Positions 34,924 through 43,690 of a DNA stretch of 64,000 nt are shown piece after piece. The DNA comes from Nitrospirota bacterium. GTDB lineage: Bacteria > Nitrospirota > Nitrospiria > SBBL01 > JAADHI01. Made by a program: the position numbers and the translations under genes. The DNA is taken from contig JAJDBX010000063.1 of the NCBI GenBank assembly GCA_029261135.1, forward strand, positions 1 to 64,000. The letters are read 5' to 3'. Positions within the stretch are counted from its first letter, which is position 1, and every line of letters starts with the position of its first letter. The notes beneath the pieces were generated by a model that saw nothing but the letters and a program-made list of their open reading frames with translations, searched no databases and was not told the origin of the DNA.

Positions 34924-35760
34924 ATGTCCCACCAAGGATTTACCAGTCGCGGCGGCTTAATTAAAAACCTGGGCCAACATTTACTCCGCGGAGAATGGGC
35001 CGCCATGATTGGTGGCCCATTGATCGGGAAGACAACCTTGGCCTCAAACTGCGCGGATCTTCTTCATAATGACCAGTGCCGGGGCATTCTGGTATCGCCC
35101 AAGAAGGTGAAAAGCCCTTCAGTGCTCATATCACAGATTAATGAAAAACCCGAAAAGGTCACATCAGAAGATGCCTCACGAAAACGGATTCTTCTCATCG
35201 ATGATTGTGACTATCTACTTCAATGGTCTGAAGCGCTCATTCTTGAGATCGTCGCCTTGTCAAAAAACGGTCCCGCTCTTCACGCGATCTGTTGGATCGG
35301 CGGCCCGCTGTGGGGCGATTGGGTAAAGGCCCATGCCGATGTTTTTCAAAAACCGCTGCGTTTGTACCCGCTTTCTGTGATTCCGATTCGTGAAGCCCGT
35401 GCCATTATCCTCAAACAATTGGGGCCATCAGCACTTGAACAAGTGTGGCATCAAACGGGCGGCCATCCTTTTTTGATTGAGACGTATTTTGCAGAAAAAA
35501 ACAGCCTCTCAATTGATCTCTTCCGAAAACGCCTTTGGCAGGAAGTTCGACCAGAAGAAGAGGTTATTTTATCTCAACTCGACCCGGAAGGAGGATGGAT
35601 GGCTTTGGAGGCATTAAGAGATTCCGAGGGCCTCTGTCCCGAAAAAGCCCTTCTTGATCGCCTTTGCATGATCGGTTTCATTGTGCGAACGCTGGATGAA
35701 GGCGCCGCCGTCGTGCGTCTGACCGCGCCAATGCTTAACAAAGCGAAGAATAAATCATGA
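34924..35760 (+). CDS. P-loop ATPase (AAA/STAND-like) of unknown partner
   Basis: A 278-residue cytoplasmic NTPase. Walker A is GGPLIGKTT (about 30-38) and Walker B is RILLIDDCD (about 88-96, Asp93/94). A GGHPFLIETYF segment near residue 180 is typical of sensor/lid regions of AAA_16 or archaeal-type STAND ATPases; the C-terminal ~80 residues look like a winged helix. There is no DNA-binding or transmembrane part. The stop overlaps the start of the SagB-type gene by 4 bases (ATGA), so equimolar synthesis and physical partnership are likely. I recognise no exact family. Confidence 0.78.
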   Translation: MSHQGFTSRGGLIKNLGQHLLRGEWAAMIGGPLIGKTTLASNCADLLHNDQCRGILVSPKKVKSPSVLISQINEKPEKVTSEDASRKRILLIDDCDYLLQWSEALILEIVALSKNGPALHAICWIGGPLWGDWVKAHADVFQKPLRLYPLSVIPIREARAIILKQLGPSALEQVWHQTGGHPFLIETYFAEKNSLSIDLFRKRLWQEVRPEEEVILSQLDPEGGWMALEALRDSEGLCPEKALLDRLCMIGFIVRTLDEGAAVVRLTAPMLNKAKNKS

Positions 35761-37418
35761 TGGATAAAAAGACAGAGGCCACTGATCTGGTCATCGAATA
35801 CCATTGCGAGACAAAACATCACTACAATCGTTATGCCCGTTCCCTGGGAGTGATGGATTGGAAAAATCAACCCAAGCCTTTTCGACACTATGATGGCGCA
35901 GCCCAGATCGCACTCTCCCATGGCGATGAGAGCACGGGCCCGCTTTATTCTGATTTATTCACGGGCAAGGTTCCCCCTGAAAAAGTCAATCACACTTCGA
36001 TCAGTCAATTTTTTTACAACAGCATGGCCTTGTCGGCCTGGAAAAAAGTCCCTGGCGGAAATACCTGGCCCTTAAGAGTCAACCCATCGAGCGGCAATTT
36101 ACATCCTACAGAAAGTTATCTCCTGATTGGAGGGCAAGCCTCCTCTGTCATTGAAAACGGTCTTTATCATTATTTGCCCGTCCACCACGCTTTGGAGAAA
36201 CGACGTGCCTTTGATCCGGCACACTGGGCGATGATTGAACAACAAATTCCGCCTAATGGATTTCTGGTTGGTTTAAGTTCGATCTATTGGCGGGAAACAT
36301 GGAAATATGGAGAACGCGGGTTTCGTTATTGTCAGCATGATGTGGGCCATGCCATCGGCGCACTCGTGATATCGGCAGGCACTTTAGGCTGGCGTGCAGA
36401 AGTGGTTGATACGCTCAACAGTGAAGGGCTGGATCTCATACTCGGCTGTGACAGTCAGCAGGGGGTCGAGGCGGAACACGGTGATTGTCTCATGGTGATT
36501 TTTCCAGACCTTACATCCTTAAAACCAGAGCGGACAGCGCTTCACTTTGATCAAGATTTCATGCGGGCCTTAAAAGAGATGCCCTGCCTGGGCAAAGAAA
36601 ATATACTGAGCGAGGCACACCATGATTGGCCCATTATCGAAACAGTCTCCACGGCCTCCCGAAAGAAAGAGGCCGGGCTCAGGGAAGAAGAGTGCTTCTC
36701 TCAAGAACATCCCAAACCATTTTTTTCGCCGGCATCAGAAAAAACCGCCCGGCAAATGATTCGACAACGCCGGAGTGCGGTTGCAATGGATGGACGCACT
36801 GAATGGGCGCGTTCCCATTTCTACGCTCTGATGCAGCCATTACAAGCGCATCACCCTTCAGGATTTTTTGCTGCCCTGCCCTGGGCCCCTCAAATCTCCT
36901 TGCTTTTATATGTGCATCGCGTCACCGGACTTGATCCAGGTTTATACCTCTTGCTTCGGGATGCGCCGCATGAACATCTTTTGAAAAAAAACTTAAGTAC
37001 AGACTTTCTGTGGCAAATACCAGAGGCATGCCCGAACGACGTAAACCTGTACTTGTTGTTGCCGCATGATGTCAGAGAAATTTCAAAACAGCAGTGCTGC
37101 GGACAGGACATTGCCGCCGATGGGATTTTTTCTCTGGGCATGCTCGCGCATTTTGCGCCCATGATTCGTGAAAAAGGCCCACATATGTATCCGCGACTAT
37201 TTTGGGAAGCCGGTATGATCGGTCAACTGCTCTATTTAGAGGCAGAGGCCGCAGGACTCCAGGGGACAGGCATCGGCTGCTTTTTTGATGATGCGGTACA
37301 CGATCTACTCGGCATTCAAGATCAATCCTGGCAAAGTCTGTATCATTTTACTGTAGGTGGTCCGAAACACGATGAACGACTGCAAACATTGTCGGCCTAT
37401 CATCATTTGCAGCCTTAA
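35757..37418 (+). CDS. SagB/ThcOx-type oxidoreductase with tandem nitroreductase domains
   Basis: A 553-residue FMN-dependent enzyme. The first nitroreductase-like domain (about 80-265) has PSSGNLHPTE at 110-119 and ERGFRYCQHDVGHAIGAL, the SagB/ThcOx hallmarks. The second (about 325-550) has RRSAVAMDGR near 340 and WEAGMIGQLLYLEAEAAGLQGTGIGCFFDD. SagB-type enzymes oxidise azolines to azoles in peptide natural products, but also occur outside such clusters. No cyclodehydratase (YcaO) or precursor peptide was found next to it. It is translationally coupled to the ATPase and precedes the O-methyltransferase. Confidence 0.88.
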   Translation: MMDKKTEATDLVIEYHCETKHHYNRYARSLGVMDWKNQPKPFRHYDGAAQIALSHGDESTGPLYSDLFTGKVPPEKVNHTSISQFFYNSMALSAWKKVPGGNTWPLRVNPSSGNLHPTESYLLIGGQASSVIENGLYHYLPVHHALEKRRAFDPAHWAMIEQQIPPNGFLVGLSSIYWRETWKYGERGFRYCQHDVGHAIGALVISAGTLGWRAEVVDTLNSEGLDLILGCDSQQGVEAEHGDCLMVIFPDLTSLKPERTALHFDQDFMRALKEMPCLGKENILSEAHHDWPIIETVSTASRKKEAGLREEECFSQEHPKPFFSPASEKTARQMIRQRRSAVAMDGRTEWARSHFYALMQPLQAHHPSGFFAALPWAPQISLLLYVHRVTGLDPGLYLLLRDAPHEHLLKKNLSTDFLWQIPEACPNDVNLYLLLPHDVREISKQQCCGQDIAADGIFSLGMLAHFAPMIREKGPHMYPRLFWEAGMIGQLLYLEAEAAGLQGTGIGCFFDDAVHDLLGIQDQSWQSLYHFTVGGPKHDERLQTLSAYHHLQP

Positions 37419-37475
37419 GCCCATGTATGATCTGATACGGCCTTGTCCATCACCTTTAACCCACTGGAGTATCCG

Positions 37476-38114
37476 ATGTTAAGTCTTGTAAGCGAAGAGA
37501 TCGAAGCGTATTCAAAACGCCATACCCAAGCAGAACCGGAACAGCTTCAAAAACTCATGGCCTTTACTTACGAACAGATGGAATTGCCTCAGATGCTGAC
37601 GGGTCGGCTTGAGGGTCGTTTGCTCAAGTTACTTGTGCAGCTGGTTCAACCAACGTTAATCGTCGAAGTCGGCACCTTTACGGGTTACTCTGCCCTGTCG
37701 ATGGCGGAGGGGCTTCCCGAAGATGGGCGGCTCATCACCTGCGACAATGATCCTGATGTGCAAAAAGTGGCGCAAAGGGCTTTTGATGAGAGCCCTTATG
37801 GAAATAAAATCGAATTAAAAATGGGAGAGGCAATCGAGACCATTCAGCAATTGGATGAAGCGATCGATTTTTCTTTTATCGATGCGGATAAAGTCATGTA
37901 CACAAAGTACTACGAAGCGATTCTCGCGAAAACGCGTCCGGGCGGCGTTATCCTGCTCGACAACATGCTCCAATCGGGTCATGTTCTTTCACCTCAGGAT
38001 GACCAGGCAAGAGCCATTCATCAGCTGAATGAAATGATCTCTACCGATAACCGTGTTGAAAATGTGCTTTTAACGGTGCGGGATGGGGTGCAGTTTGTTC
38101 GGAAGAGGGAATGA
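37476..38114 (+). CDS. SAM-dependent O-methyltransferase, caffeoyl-CoA OMT-like
   Basis: A 212-residue class I methyltransferase of Pfam Methyltransf_3. SAM-binding motif I is VEVGTFTGYSALSMAEGL, followed by the CDNDPD acidic loop, FIDADK (metal and substrate region) and GGVILLDNML. The start at 37476 has GGAG 8 bases upstream; a frame from 37443 adds 11 residues without a ribosome site. It lies 57 bases after the SagB-type gene and may belong to the same unit. A decayed copy of its 3' third lies at 39929-40145. Confidence 0.88.
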   Translation: MLSLVSEEIEAYSKRHTQAEPEQLQKLMAFTYEQMELPQMLTGRLEGRLLKLLVQLVQPTLIVEVGTFTGYSALSMAEGLPEDGRLITCDNDPDVQKVAQRAFDESPYGNKIELKMGEAIETIQQLDEAIDFSFIDADKVMYTKYYEAILAKTRPGGVILLDNMLQSGHVLSPQDDQARAIHQLNEMISTDNRVENVLLTVRDGVQFVRKRE

Positions 38115-38375
38115 AGCTGCCCATTACCAACATGGCACGTTCGTTTGCGTTGTCGAGGTGTGTCAGGTGGAGGTCTATCCGACAGTACATTGATTGAATC
38201 GGGCGATTTCAGTTAGTCTTTTTTTTCTGAAATCCCAAAGATTAAGGATTCATGTTTTTGTTTATATCGATGCATGAGCTGAAATAAGTTGATGCAGTTC
38301 CTGTCTCAGCCGCTTCGGAGGGGACATGGAGATCGGAAGTATAGATACTCCTAAAAAAGAGAACTATCTTTAAAG
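38115..38375. other. Intergenic stretch without a recognisable gene
   Basis: No gene is visible. A small stem (gatttcag at 38205-38212 with ctgaaatc at 38227-38234) enclosing a T-rich loop may end the O-methyltransferase transcript. Confidence 0.4.
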
Positions 38376-38423
38376 GACAGAGGAGCGTTTCACAAAACCT
38401 AGAGCTCAATCGCCCCCTCTGTC
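38376..38423 (-). terminator. Terminator of the chemoreceptor-like gene
   Basis: On the minus strand gacagagggggcg and cgctcctctgtc form a 12-bp stem with one bulge and a loop of ~23 bases, ~50 bases past the stop of the 38473-39633 gene. A T-rich stretch follows ~15 bases later. Confidence 0.55.
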
Positions 38424-38472
38424 TGACCTTCAGTCTTTCATTATCCCATCTTTCAAAACCCTGCTGCTCATC

Positions 38473-39633
38473 TTATTGGTGGACTTTGGAATACTTGTGG
38501 TTAACTTTCCCGATGACGCTGGTGACTTGAGTAATGGCGCGGATGGCTCCTTTGGTACTTTGATGAATCGCTTCAATTTCCTTGGAGATATCGTCCGTCG
38601 CCTGGATCGTATCATTGGCCAGTTTCTTGACATCATCGGCCACCTCATGAAAATGGGAGGAGTCCTTGTTTATTTGGGAGGAAGCCGTGGATCCCTCTTG
38701 CGAAGCATCCGCTTCTTCAGCTTCCTCTTCACCCAAGTCCATCGGTGGGAAATGGGGGTCAGATGTTCTATGAGAGTAGCCGTTGGCCTGCTGGCTTATC
38801 CATCCCAATGTCTCTGGAATATTGGAGGGAACACCGGCATTGTGATCTAAAGGAGACATCATGCTAGACATTCTGTTCACGGCTTGATTGACTGAATTCG
38901 CCATTCGGCTAATTTCCTCTCTGGAACTCATCTCAACTCGATCAATTAAATTTCCGGATGCCACTTTATTGAGTTTCTGGACGGAATCTCCCAGAGGTTT
39001 AACAATGCTACGCATAATTTTAAATCCAAATACAGCGACCATAAGGATAAGCGCTAAAAAGATTCCTCCCATAAAAGCCATGAGTTGGTCTACTCGATTG
39101 TTGAAGTTAGTGGGTTGTGTTAAGCCAACGCGATCTAAATCACTCAGTAGGGAAGTAATGTTCACCAAGCGGGTGTTGTTTCTAATTGTAAAGCTTTCCC
39201 TCTCACTTTTTGTCATCTCATCTTTTTCCCAAAGCTGTTGGGCGCGATAGGCTTCATTTCGGTATTTTTCCAAAGAATCAGTCATTGCTTTCAAGGAAAT
39301 TTTCTCTACATCTGTTAAGGAAGAGACGACGCGGTATGATTCCATGGCGATGACCATTGCGTTAATCCCATTCAGAAAATCGTCAAGATCTTTTTCCTTA
39401 CCACTGAAGGTGTAATTATCAAAAGTGCTGTGGATGGATCCGCCATATCCAATTTGGGATCGCATTTCTACAAGTTGAATTTTCTTCATCTGAGATTCAC
39501 GACTCGTACTGGTCCAATCATCCTTAACAAACTTTAAGCTCAACATTACACAGACAGCGGCAACTAAAAGGGCAACGATCCCTAAGGTTGCCGTCATCGA
39601 AAACTTAGATTCAACCCCCATTTTCTTAAGCAT
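38473..39633 (-). CDS. Methyl-accepting chemotaxis-like protein lacking the signalling tip
   Basis: A 386-residue membrane receptor. TM1 (about 14-34), a periplasmic four-helix-type sensor (about 35-185), TM2 (about 188-210) and a HAMP domain (about 208-262, IMRSIVKPLGDSVQKLNKVASG) are normal. After HAMP come ~65 residues of acidic, Ser-rich, low-complexity linker, then VADDVKKLANDTIQATDDISKEI (331 onward), which matches the segment that follows the hairpin tip in true receptors. The entire N-terminal helix and the tip that contacts CheA and CheW are missing, and the protein ends at residue 386. It is therefore either a decayed receptor or a HAMP sensor with another output. An AAGGAGGT ribosome site precedes the ATG. 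Confidence 0.78.
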   Translation of the reverse strand: MLKKMGVESKFSMTATLGIVALLVAAVCVMLSLKFVKDDWTSTSRESQMKKIQLVEMRSQIGYGGSIHSTFDNYTFSGKEKDLDDFLNGINAMVIAMESYRVVSSLTDVEKISLKAMTDSLEKYRNEAYRAQQLWEKDEMTKSERESFTIRNNTRLVNITSLLSDLDRVGLTQPTNFNNRVDQLMAFMGGIFLALILMVAVFGFKIMRSIVKPLGDSVQKLNKVASGNLIDRVEMSSREEISRMANSVNQAVNRMSSMMSPLDHNAGVPSNIPETLGWISQQANGYSHRTSDPHFPPMDLGEEEAEEADASQEGSTASSQINKDSSHFHEVADDVKKLANDTIQATDDISKEIEAIHQSTKGAIRAITQVTSVIGKVNHKYSKVHQ

Positions 39634-39672
39634 TTCTTGACCTCCTTATCAAATCTTCCTTAGAAGGAATCT

Positions 39673-39752
39673 ATGGCTATTTCTTCTAAGAAAACTACGG
39701 CGAATCCTTGCCAGACGCTTTTCATCCCTCAATAGCCATGTGGATGAAGCGT
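39673..39752 (-). ncRNA. Structured 5' leader of the chemoreceptor-like gene, possible pseudoknot
   Basis: On the minus strand, acgcttcatcc (39752-39742) can pair with ggatgaaaagcgt (39727-39715, two-base bulge). Its loop carries atggctatt (39739-39731), which pairs perfectly with aatagccat (39681-39673) further downstream, giving an H-type pseudoknot. A ggc..gcc hairpin and a tttcttagaagaaa hairpin lie between. The structure ends ~40 bases before the ATG at 39633. It does not match any riboswitch I know. Confidence 0.4.
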
Positions 39753-39928
39753 TATCTCTTTACCTATCGGACAGTTCCTCAGAAAGCTTTAGCCGGGAGA
39801 AAAAGATAGTGATAAAAATGAGAACGTCTTTGTAAAGTAGTAGTTTTTATGGGTATTTATATTGAACTCTCCTCCATAAGGCTATTTTTTGTCGGATGAG
39901 CAGATAAAAGAAAAAGACCGACAAATTT

Positions 39929-40145
39929 GATGCGGACAAAGTGCTGTATTCGGAGTACTAGGGGATTCTCGCGAAAACGGGTCCGCGCGGCGTCATCCTG
40001 CTCCAATCAGCCATGTTTTCACCTCAGGATGACTGGGCGAGAGCCATTCATCAGATGAATGAAATGATCTCTACCGACAATCGTGTTGAAAATGTTCTTT
40101 TAACGGTGCGGGATGGGGTTCAGTTTGTTTGAAAAAGGGGATGAA
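39929..40145 (+). pseudogene. Decayed 3' fragment of the O-methyltransferase gene
   Basis: Bases 39929-40145 repeat the last third of the gene at 37476-38114 (from the GATGCGGA.AAAGT block coding the DADK motif through to its stop) with many substitutions. A TAG replaces a TAC codon early (tactag at 39956-39961) and a deletion removes the LDNML region. Long blocks such as gaatgaaatgatctctacc and gtgcgggatgggg are identical. No start or 5' part remains. The tip-less chemoreceptor gene lies between the copies. Confidence 0.88.
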
Positions 40146-40330
40146 AGACAGGGGGAGACTTTCTAAGTCCTGATTTTCTCACCACCCTTCAAGGTTAATC
40201 AATTGTCTGAGCCTTATAGACAAAGCCGTTTTTACCTTCATCGACTTTTCCAATAAAATTGGTAAACTTGTAATGACTGCGGGGCCGAGCTAAACTTCCC
40301 CCACTTAAACGTTAACATTTACAGAGACCA

Positions 40331-41473
40331 ATGAATCTGAAGTGCCCAAAGTGCGGTTGTCTTAGAAAGTCCGTTGACGGAACTAAGGAAGAGGAATGTC
40401 CTGAATGTGGTGTCGTTTACGCAAAATACGAAGCCTATCTCGAAAAACTTAAAGCCCTTAATGACAAAAAGCCGACGCCCTCATTAAAGAACGCATCAAA
40501 AAAGCCCCGGATAACAACGCCCATTCTGGTTGTTCTTCTCATTATTGTTGTATTTTCTTTGTCTAAAATATTCAAGGTCTCGCCCGAAGATCCTTCTGCT
40601 TCACAAGACCAAGAGACTTCTATGCCTTCAGATCCTCGATCGGAAAAAGAGGATGCATCTGAAGGGGGTCAGCTTTTTTCTAACTCAAAGGCCTTGAAAA
40701 ATATCCTTCTTCAAATTCAGACACAAGCCGCGCCATATGATATCGAAGTTTCCCTAAAGGATTTGAAATCATCTTACAATAAAGGTCGCCATATGATTTC
40801 TATTCCTAACTTGACGATCGGCATCGCAAAAAAGGTTGGACTGCCGCTTCCAGAAACCATGGCCATGCCAGATGATGAGTTTGAACAAAAAAAGAGGTAC
40901 AAATGTATGTATGGGAGCAAGGGATGGCAATATCTTGATGATCTTCCAAGAAGCGATCATGCGATCTCAGAGTGCTGGGCGCAACTTGAAAATTATGGAA
41001 GCGGCGTCATTACGGGAAATGAAATCACCTTTACATCGGGTTTCAGCAAAGTCTGGGTTTCCAGAAAATGGGATCCTGAGCAAACACGGTGGGTGCAATT
41101 TTCCAAAAAAGAGAAAAGTATCGCACGCCGTTACTTAATCGAAGAAAAAGCCAGAAAAGCAATCGATAAAATCAATACACATGACCATGCACGAGATGAT
41201 GAGCAATCACAGGAACTTTTGGCCTTACATGTAGATCAGCTTGCCGCCCTCAATAATGAGCTCAAGGCATTTGGCAAAGACAAATTGCAACACCTCGAAG
41301 CGGCTAGACCACTTAGAAATTTCAACAAAGAGGATCGCCTTATTTTAAAGGTGTTGAGCAAAATTAGATCGACCCAATCCAAGATAAAACATGCCATTAT
41401 CCTTGGATACAGCGGCCGTATCAAGGAAATCGGTTTACGGGAATTCCTCGATCGTGAAGGGGTGGTCGCATAA
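40331..41473 (+). CDS. Zinc-ribbon, single-pass membrane protein of unknown function
   Basis: A 380-residue protein. An N-terminal zinc ribbon (CPKCGCLRK...CPECGVVYAKYE, about 4-33) is followed by a basic stretch and one transmembrane segment (about 61-78), so the ribbon is cytoplasmic. A Ser/Asp/Glu-rich linker leads to an extracytoplasmic domain (about 118-380), which appears as a pilin-like or beta part (YKCMYGSKGWQYLD) followed by long helices rich in Lys and Glu. The CPKCG...CPECGVVYAKY head is common in small membrane proteins of delta-proteobacteria-like lineages. I assign no function. Confidence 0.72.
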   Translation: MNLKCPKCGCLRKSVDGTKEEECPECGVVYAKYEAYLEKLKALNDKKPTPSLKNASKKPRITTPILVVLLIIVVFSLSKIFKVSPEDPSASQDQETSMPSDPRSEKEDASEGGQLFSNSKALKNILLQIQTQAAPYDIEVSLKDLKSSYNKGRHMISIPNLTIGIAKKVGLPLPETMAMPDDEFEQKKRYKCMYGSKGWQYLDDLPRSDHAISECWAQLENYGSGVITGNEITFTSGFSKVWVSRKWDPEQTRWVQFSKKEKSIARRYLIEEKARKAIDKINTHDHARDDEQSQELLALHVDQLAALNNELKAFGKDKLQHLEAARPLRNFNKEDRLILKVLSKIRSTQSKIKHAIILGYSGRIKEIGLREFLDREGVVA

Positions 41474-41550
41474 AACTATTAGGCCCCTGTCTTTGTTTTT
41501 CTGCGCGACCAGATCATAGGTTGCTTGAAGATTCATCCATAATTTTGCCG

Positions 41551-41595
41551 AAGGATTCAGTGCTTGCTGATCTTTTTAGCAAGCACTGAATCCTT
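41551..41595. terminator. Perfect 18-bp hairpin after the zinc-ribbon gene
   Basis: aaggattcagtgcttgct (41551-41568) and its exact complement (41578-41595) enclose a 9-base loop, 78 bases past the stop at 41473. No T run follows, so its role as a terminator is likely but not certain. Confidence 0.6.
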
Positions 41596-41735
41596 CTAAG
41601 TTGTATCGGACATCCTAATCTTCAACATCTTAAGTCACATACTAATACAATTTAAAGTAAATTCCCCAAAATCTCGGGAACTTTTTTAAGCTCTTTGCAT
41701 CTTAGCGAGTGTCATACAAAATAAACAGGATCAAA

Positions 41736-42134
41736 ATGGAAACGAAAACCGATCGAGATCAGCAGTTTGAAGAAAAAGTTACAGAGCTATTGGATGCCCT
41801 CTATGGCGCTGCTTTGCGATTGGCGAAAAATCGGGATGATGCGGAGGAACTCTTGGCGGAAACAGTTTCAAAAGCCTGGGCCAATCGCTTTCGACTAAAA
41901 GGTCAGGATCAATTTCGGGCTTGGATTTTTAGGATTTTGACCAAGACCTTTCTCAGCGAGTGCCGGAAGAAAAACCCGAATACTGACGCGGTTTCGATCG
42001 ATGAGGGTTGTTCCGAAGAAGACGCATCCTTTCACGCTTTGAAGAACTGCATGTGCCGATTCTTTCCCCTGAAAAAGGGCGAGACAAAAGCAAGAGGAGA
42101 AAAACGAAATGCCTGCATTAACCGATACAAATAA
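41736..42134 (+). CDS. ECF-like sigma factor fragment: region 2 only
   Basis: A 132-residue product. Residues ~8-80 match sigma70 region 2 of ECF factors (LYGAALRLAKNRDDAEELLAETVSKAW and FRAWIFRILTKTFLSECRKK in sequence). The usual region 4 (-35 recognition) is absent. The C-terminal ~45 residues are short, Cys/Lys-rich and unlike any sigma domain, consistent with a frameshift or rearrangement after region 2. ATG 41736 has AGGA upstream. It may be a pseudogene or a truncated factor that cannot recognise a -35 on its own. Confidence 0.65.
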   Translation: METKTDRDQQFEEKVTELLDALYGAALRLAKNRDDAEELLAETVSKAWANRFRLKGQDQFRAWIFRILTKTFLSECRKKNPNTDAVSIDEGCSEEDASFHALKNCMCRFFPLKKGETKARGEKRNACINRYK

Positions 42135-42291
42135 AAAAAGATCTTCAAAGCCGTGAGTGAAATGTACACAGAGGTGGCAAGCTACCCCGCCACAGTTTTT
42201 GTTTTATTTCTATCTTGGGCCAAGGGGGAAGTTCCCCTGATCCAAACCGCCTCAATCAATATCGACACACTTCAAAACAAAATAAACCCAT

Positions 42292-42365
42292 AAAAACAAC
42301 ACGCCCTGATGGCATATGATATATTCTATGTGAATATTCTTCGCCATCAGGGCGTGTTGTTTTTT
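42292..42365. terminator. Perfect 22-bp bidirectional terminator hairpin
   Basis: A 22-base arm (42292-42313, starting with five A and ending ctgatggc) and its exact complement (42343-42364, ending in five T) enclose a 29-base loop. The A tract on the left and T tract on the right allow termination on both strands, between the sigma-fragment gene and the next membrane protein gene. Confidence 0.8.
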
Positions 42366-42433
42366 ACCAGAAACAGCCGCCGATTTCGAAAAGTGCCAAA
42401 GGTTTTAGTGGTGCTTTTGAAAATGGGATACGC

Positions 42434-43678
42434 ATGGAAGCAAAGGAAGATACGGCATCTGATTCCCGCTTGTTCCACTCATCCCGGTTCAGCCAAACAA
42501 CAAAAGTCTTCGCATCCATCTTTAAAAGCGAAGAAAAACGCCTGCTTCTCATTGCGAGACTGCTTCCCGTTTTCGTGTTGCTCTGCCTTGGCTTTGCCTG
42601 GAAACTCTGGATTTCAAGGCCGTTCTACCCCTTTGTGCCGGTTTTTGATTTCATCCCACCTTTTCCATCTCCCTTTGATTTTATTTTTCTCGGACTCTTC
42701 GTTGGCGTGTTGATCGCTAACATTGTACGGCCCTGTTCGAAAAAAATGATCGGAGGGGTACTCGCTTTTTTTATCTTTTTCTTTTTACAGGATCAAAGCC
42801 GCATATGGCCTTCATTTTATATGTACACTTTTCTTTTCCTGATTTTATTTTCGTACCGAAGAAACGCCAGTCACGATGCGCATCGCATTCTCACCGGCTT
42901 GCGATTTATTGTGATTGGGGTTTATTTTTGGGGCGGTATTCAAAAGCTGAATACCCATTTTTTCAATGAGGAATTTCCCTGGTTTGTTCAGCCGATTACG
43001 GATTTTCTGCCTTTCGATGTGCCATATCTGCCGGCCATCGGTGCTTTGGCTGCGATCGTTGAAGTTTTGTTCGGGATTGGCTTGCTGACGAAGCGATTCC
43101 GCAAGATCGCACTCTTTGATGCAATGTTAATGCATGCGCTCATTCTTGTTTGTATCGGCCCCCTCAGAGGCAACTGGAACAACAGTTCCTGGATGTGGGG
43201 GCTGACGATGGGGATAATGGCCTTTGTCCTCTTTTATAAAGCCCCTCCCTTCGATTTCAAAAAGATGTTTGGTGCACCGGGGTTTAATAATCTTCCGCAG
43301 GGACTCGCGGTGATTTTTATCGGCTTCATGCCGCTCTTAAACAATGTGAACCGTTGGGACGCCGCGCTCTCCTTCAACGTGTATACGGGCAATGTCAACT
43401 ACGCGCAAATACACATCCGCCCTGATGTGGCAGATCAACTGCCCAAAGCACTCTTGCCATTTGTGAGTGAACACCCGGAGCGGGCGGTGCTGAATTTAAA
43501 CGCCTGGACCCTGCAAGAATTCAACGCCAATCCCTACCCGGAAAAAAGAATCTTCAAAGCCGTTCAGGCAGGGATTTGTTCACTGATGCCGGAAGGCACC
43601 GTGTATCTTTACTTCCAAGAAAAATCCAGCTGGTTCTCCTCAAAAAAAACTCAACGTTTTGGTTGTGGGGAAATATGA
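42434..43678 (+). CDS. Multi-pass membrane protein, HTTM/DoxX-like
   Basis: A 414-residue inner-membrane protein with ~9 hydrophobic segments between residues ~38 and 300. It contains IVIGVYFWGGIQKLNTHFF, the glycine/lysine motif seen in DoxX-like and HTTM (vitamin K-dependent carboxylase-like) membrane folds. A soluble C-terminal part (about 320-414) has an Asn-rich NLNAWTLQEFNANPYPEKR. The family assignment is tentative. The ribosome site is weak. A decayed copy of its 3' end lies at 43881-44032. Confidence 0.7.
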   Translation: MEAKEDTASDSRLFHSSRFSQTTKVFASIFKSEEKRLLLIARLLPVFVLLCLGFAWKLWISRPFYPFVPVFDFIPPFPSPFDFIFLGLFVGVLIANIVRPCSKKMIGGVLAFFIFFFLQDQSRIWPSFYMYTFLFLILFSYRRNASHDAHRILTGLRFIVIGVYFWGGIQKLNTHFFNEEFPWFVQPITDFLPFDVPYLPAIGALAAIVEVLFGIGLLTKRFRKIALFDAMLMHALILVCIGPLRGNWNNSSWMWGLTMGIMAFVLFYKAPPFDFKKMFGAPGFNNLPQGLAVIFIGFMPLLNNVNRWDAALSFNVYTGNVNYAQIHIRPDVADQLPKALLPFVSEHPERAVLNLNAWTLQEFNANPYPEKRIFKAVQAGICSLMPEGTVYLYFQEKSSWFSSKKTQRFGCGEI

Positions 43679-43690
43679 GTGAAGTATTTT

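Noticed and set aside
35757-37418. Azole-forming RiPP cluster
   Set aside because: No YcaO, E1-like or precursor peptide gene was found within the flanking 10 kb, so only the enzyme family can be named.
42292-42364. Ends of an insertion sequence or MITE
   Set aside because: The 22-bp arms enclose only 29 bases, and the A and T tracts fit a terminator; no target-site duplication is seen.
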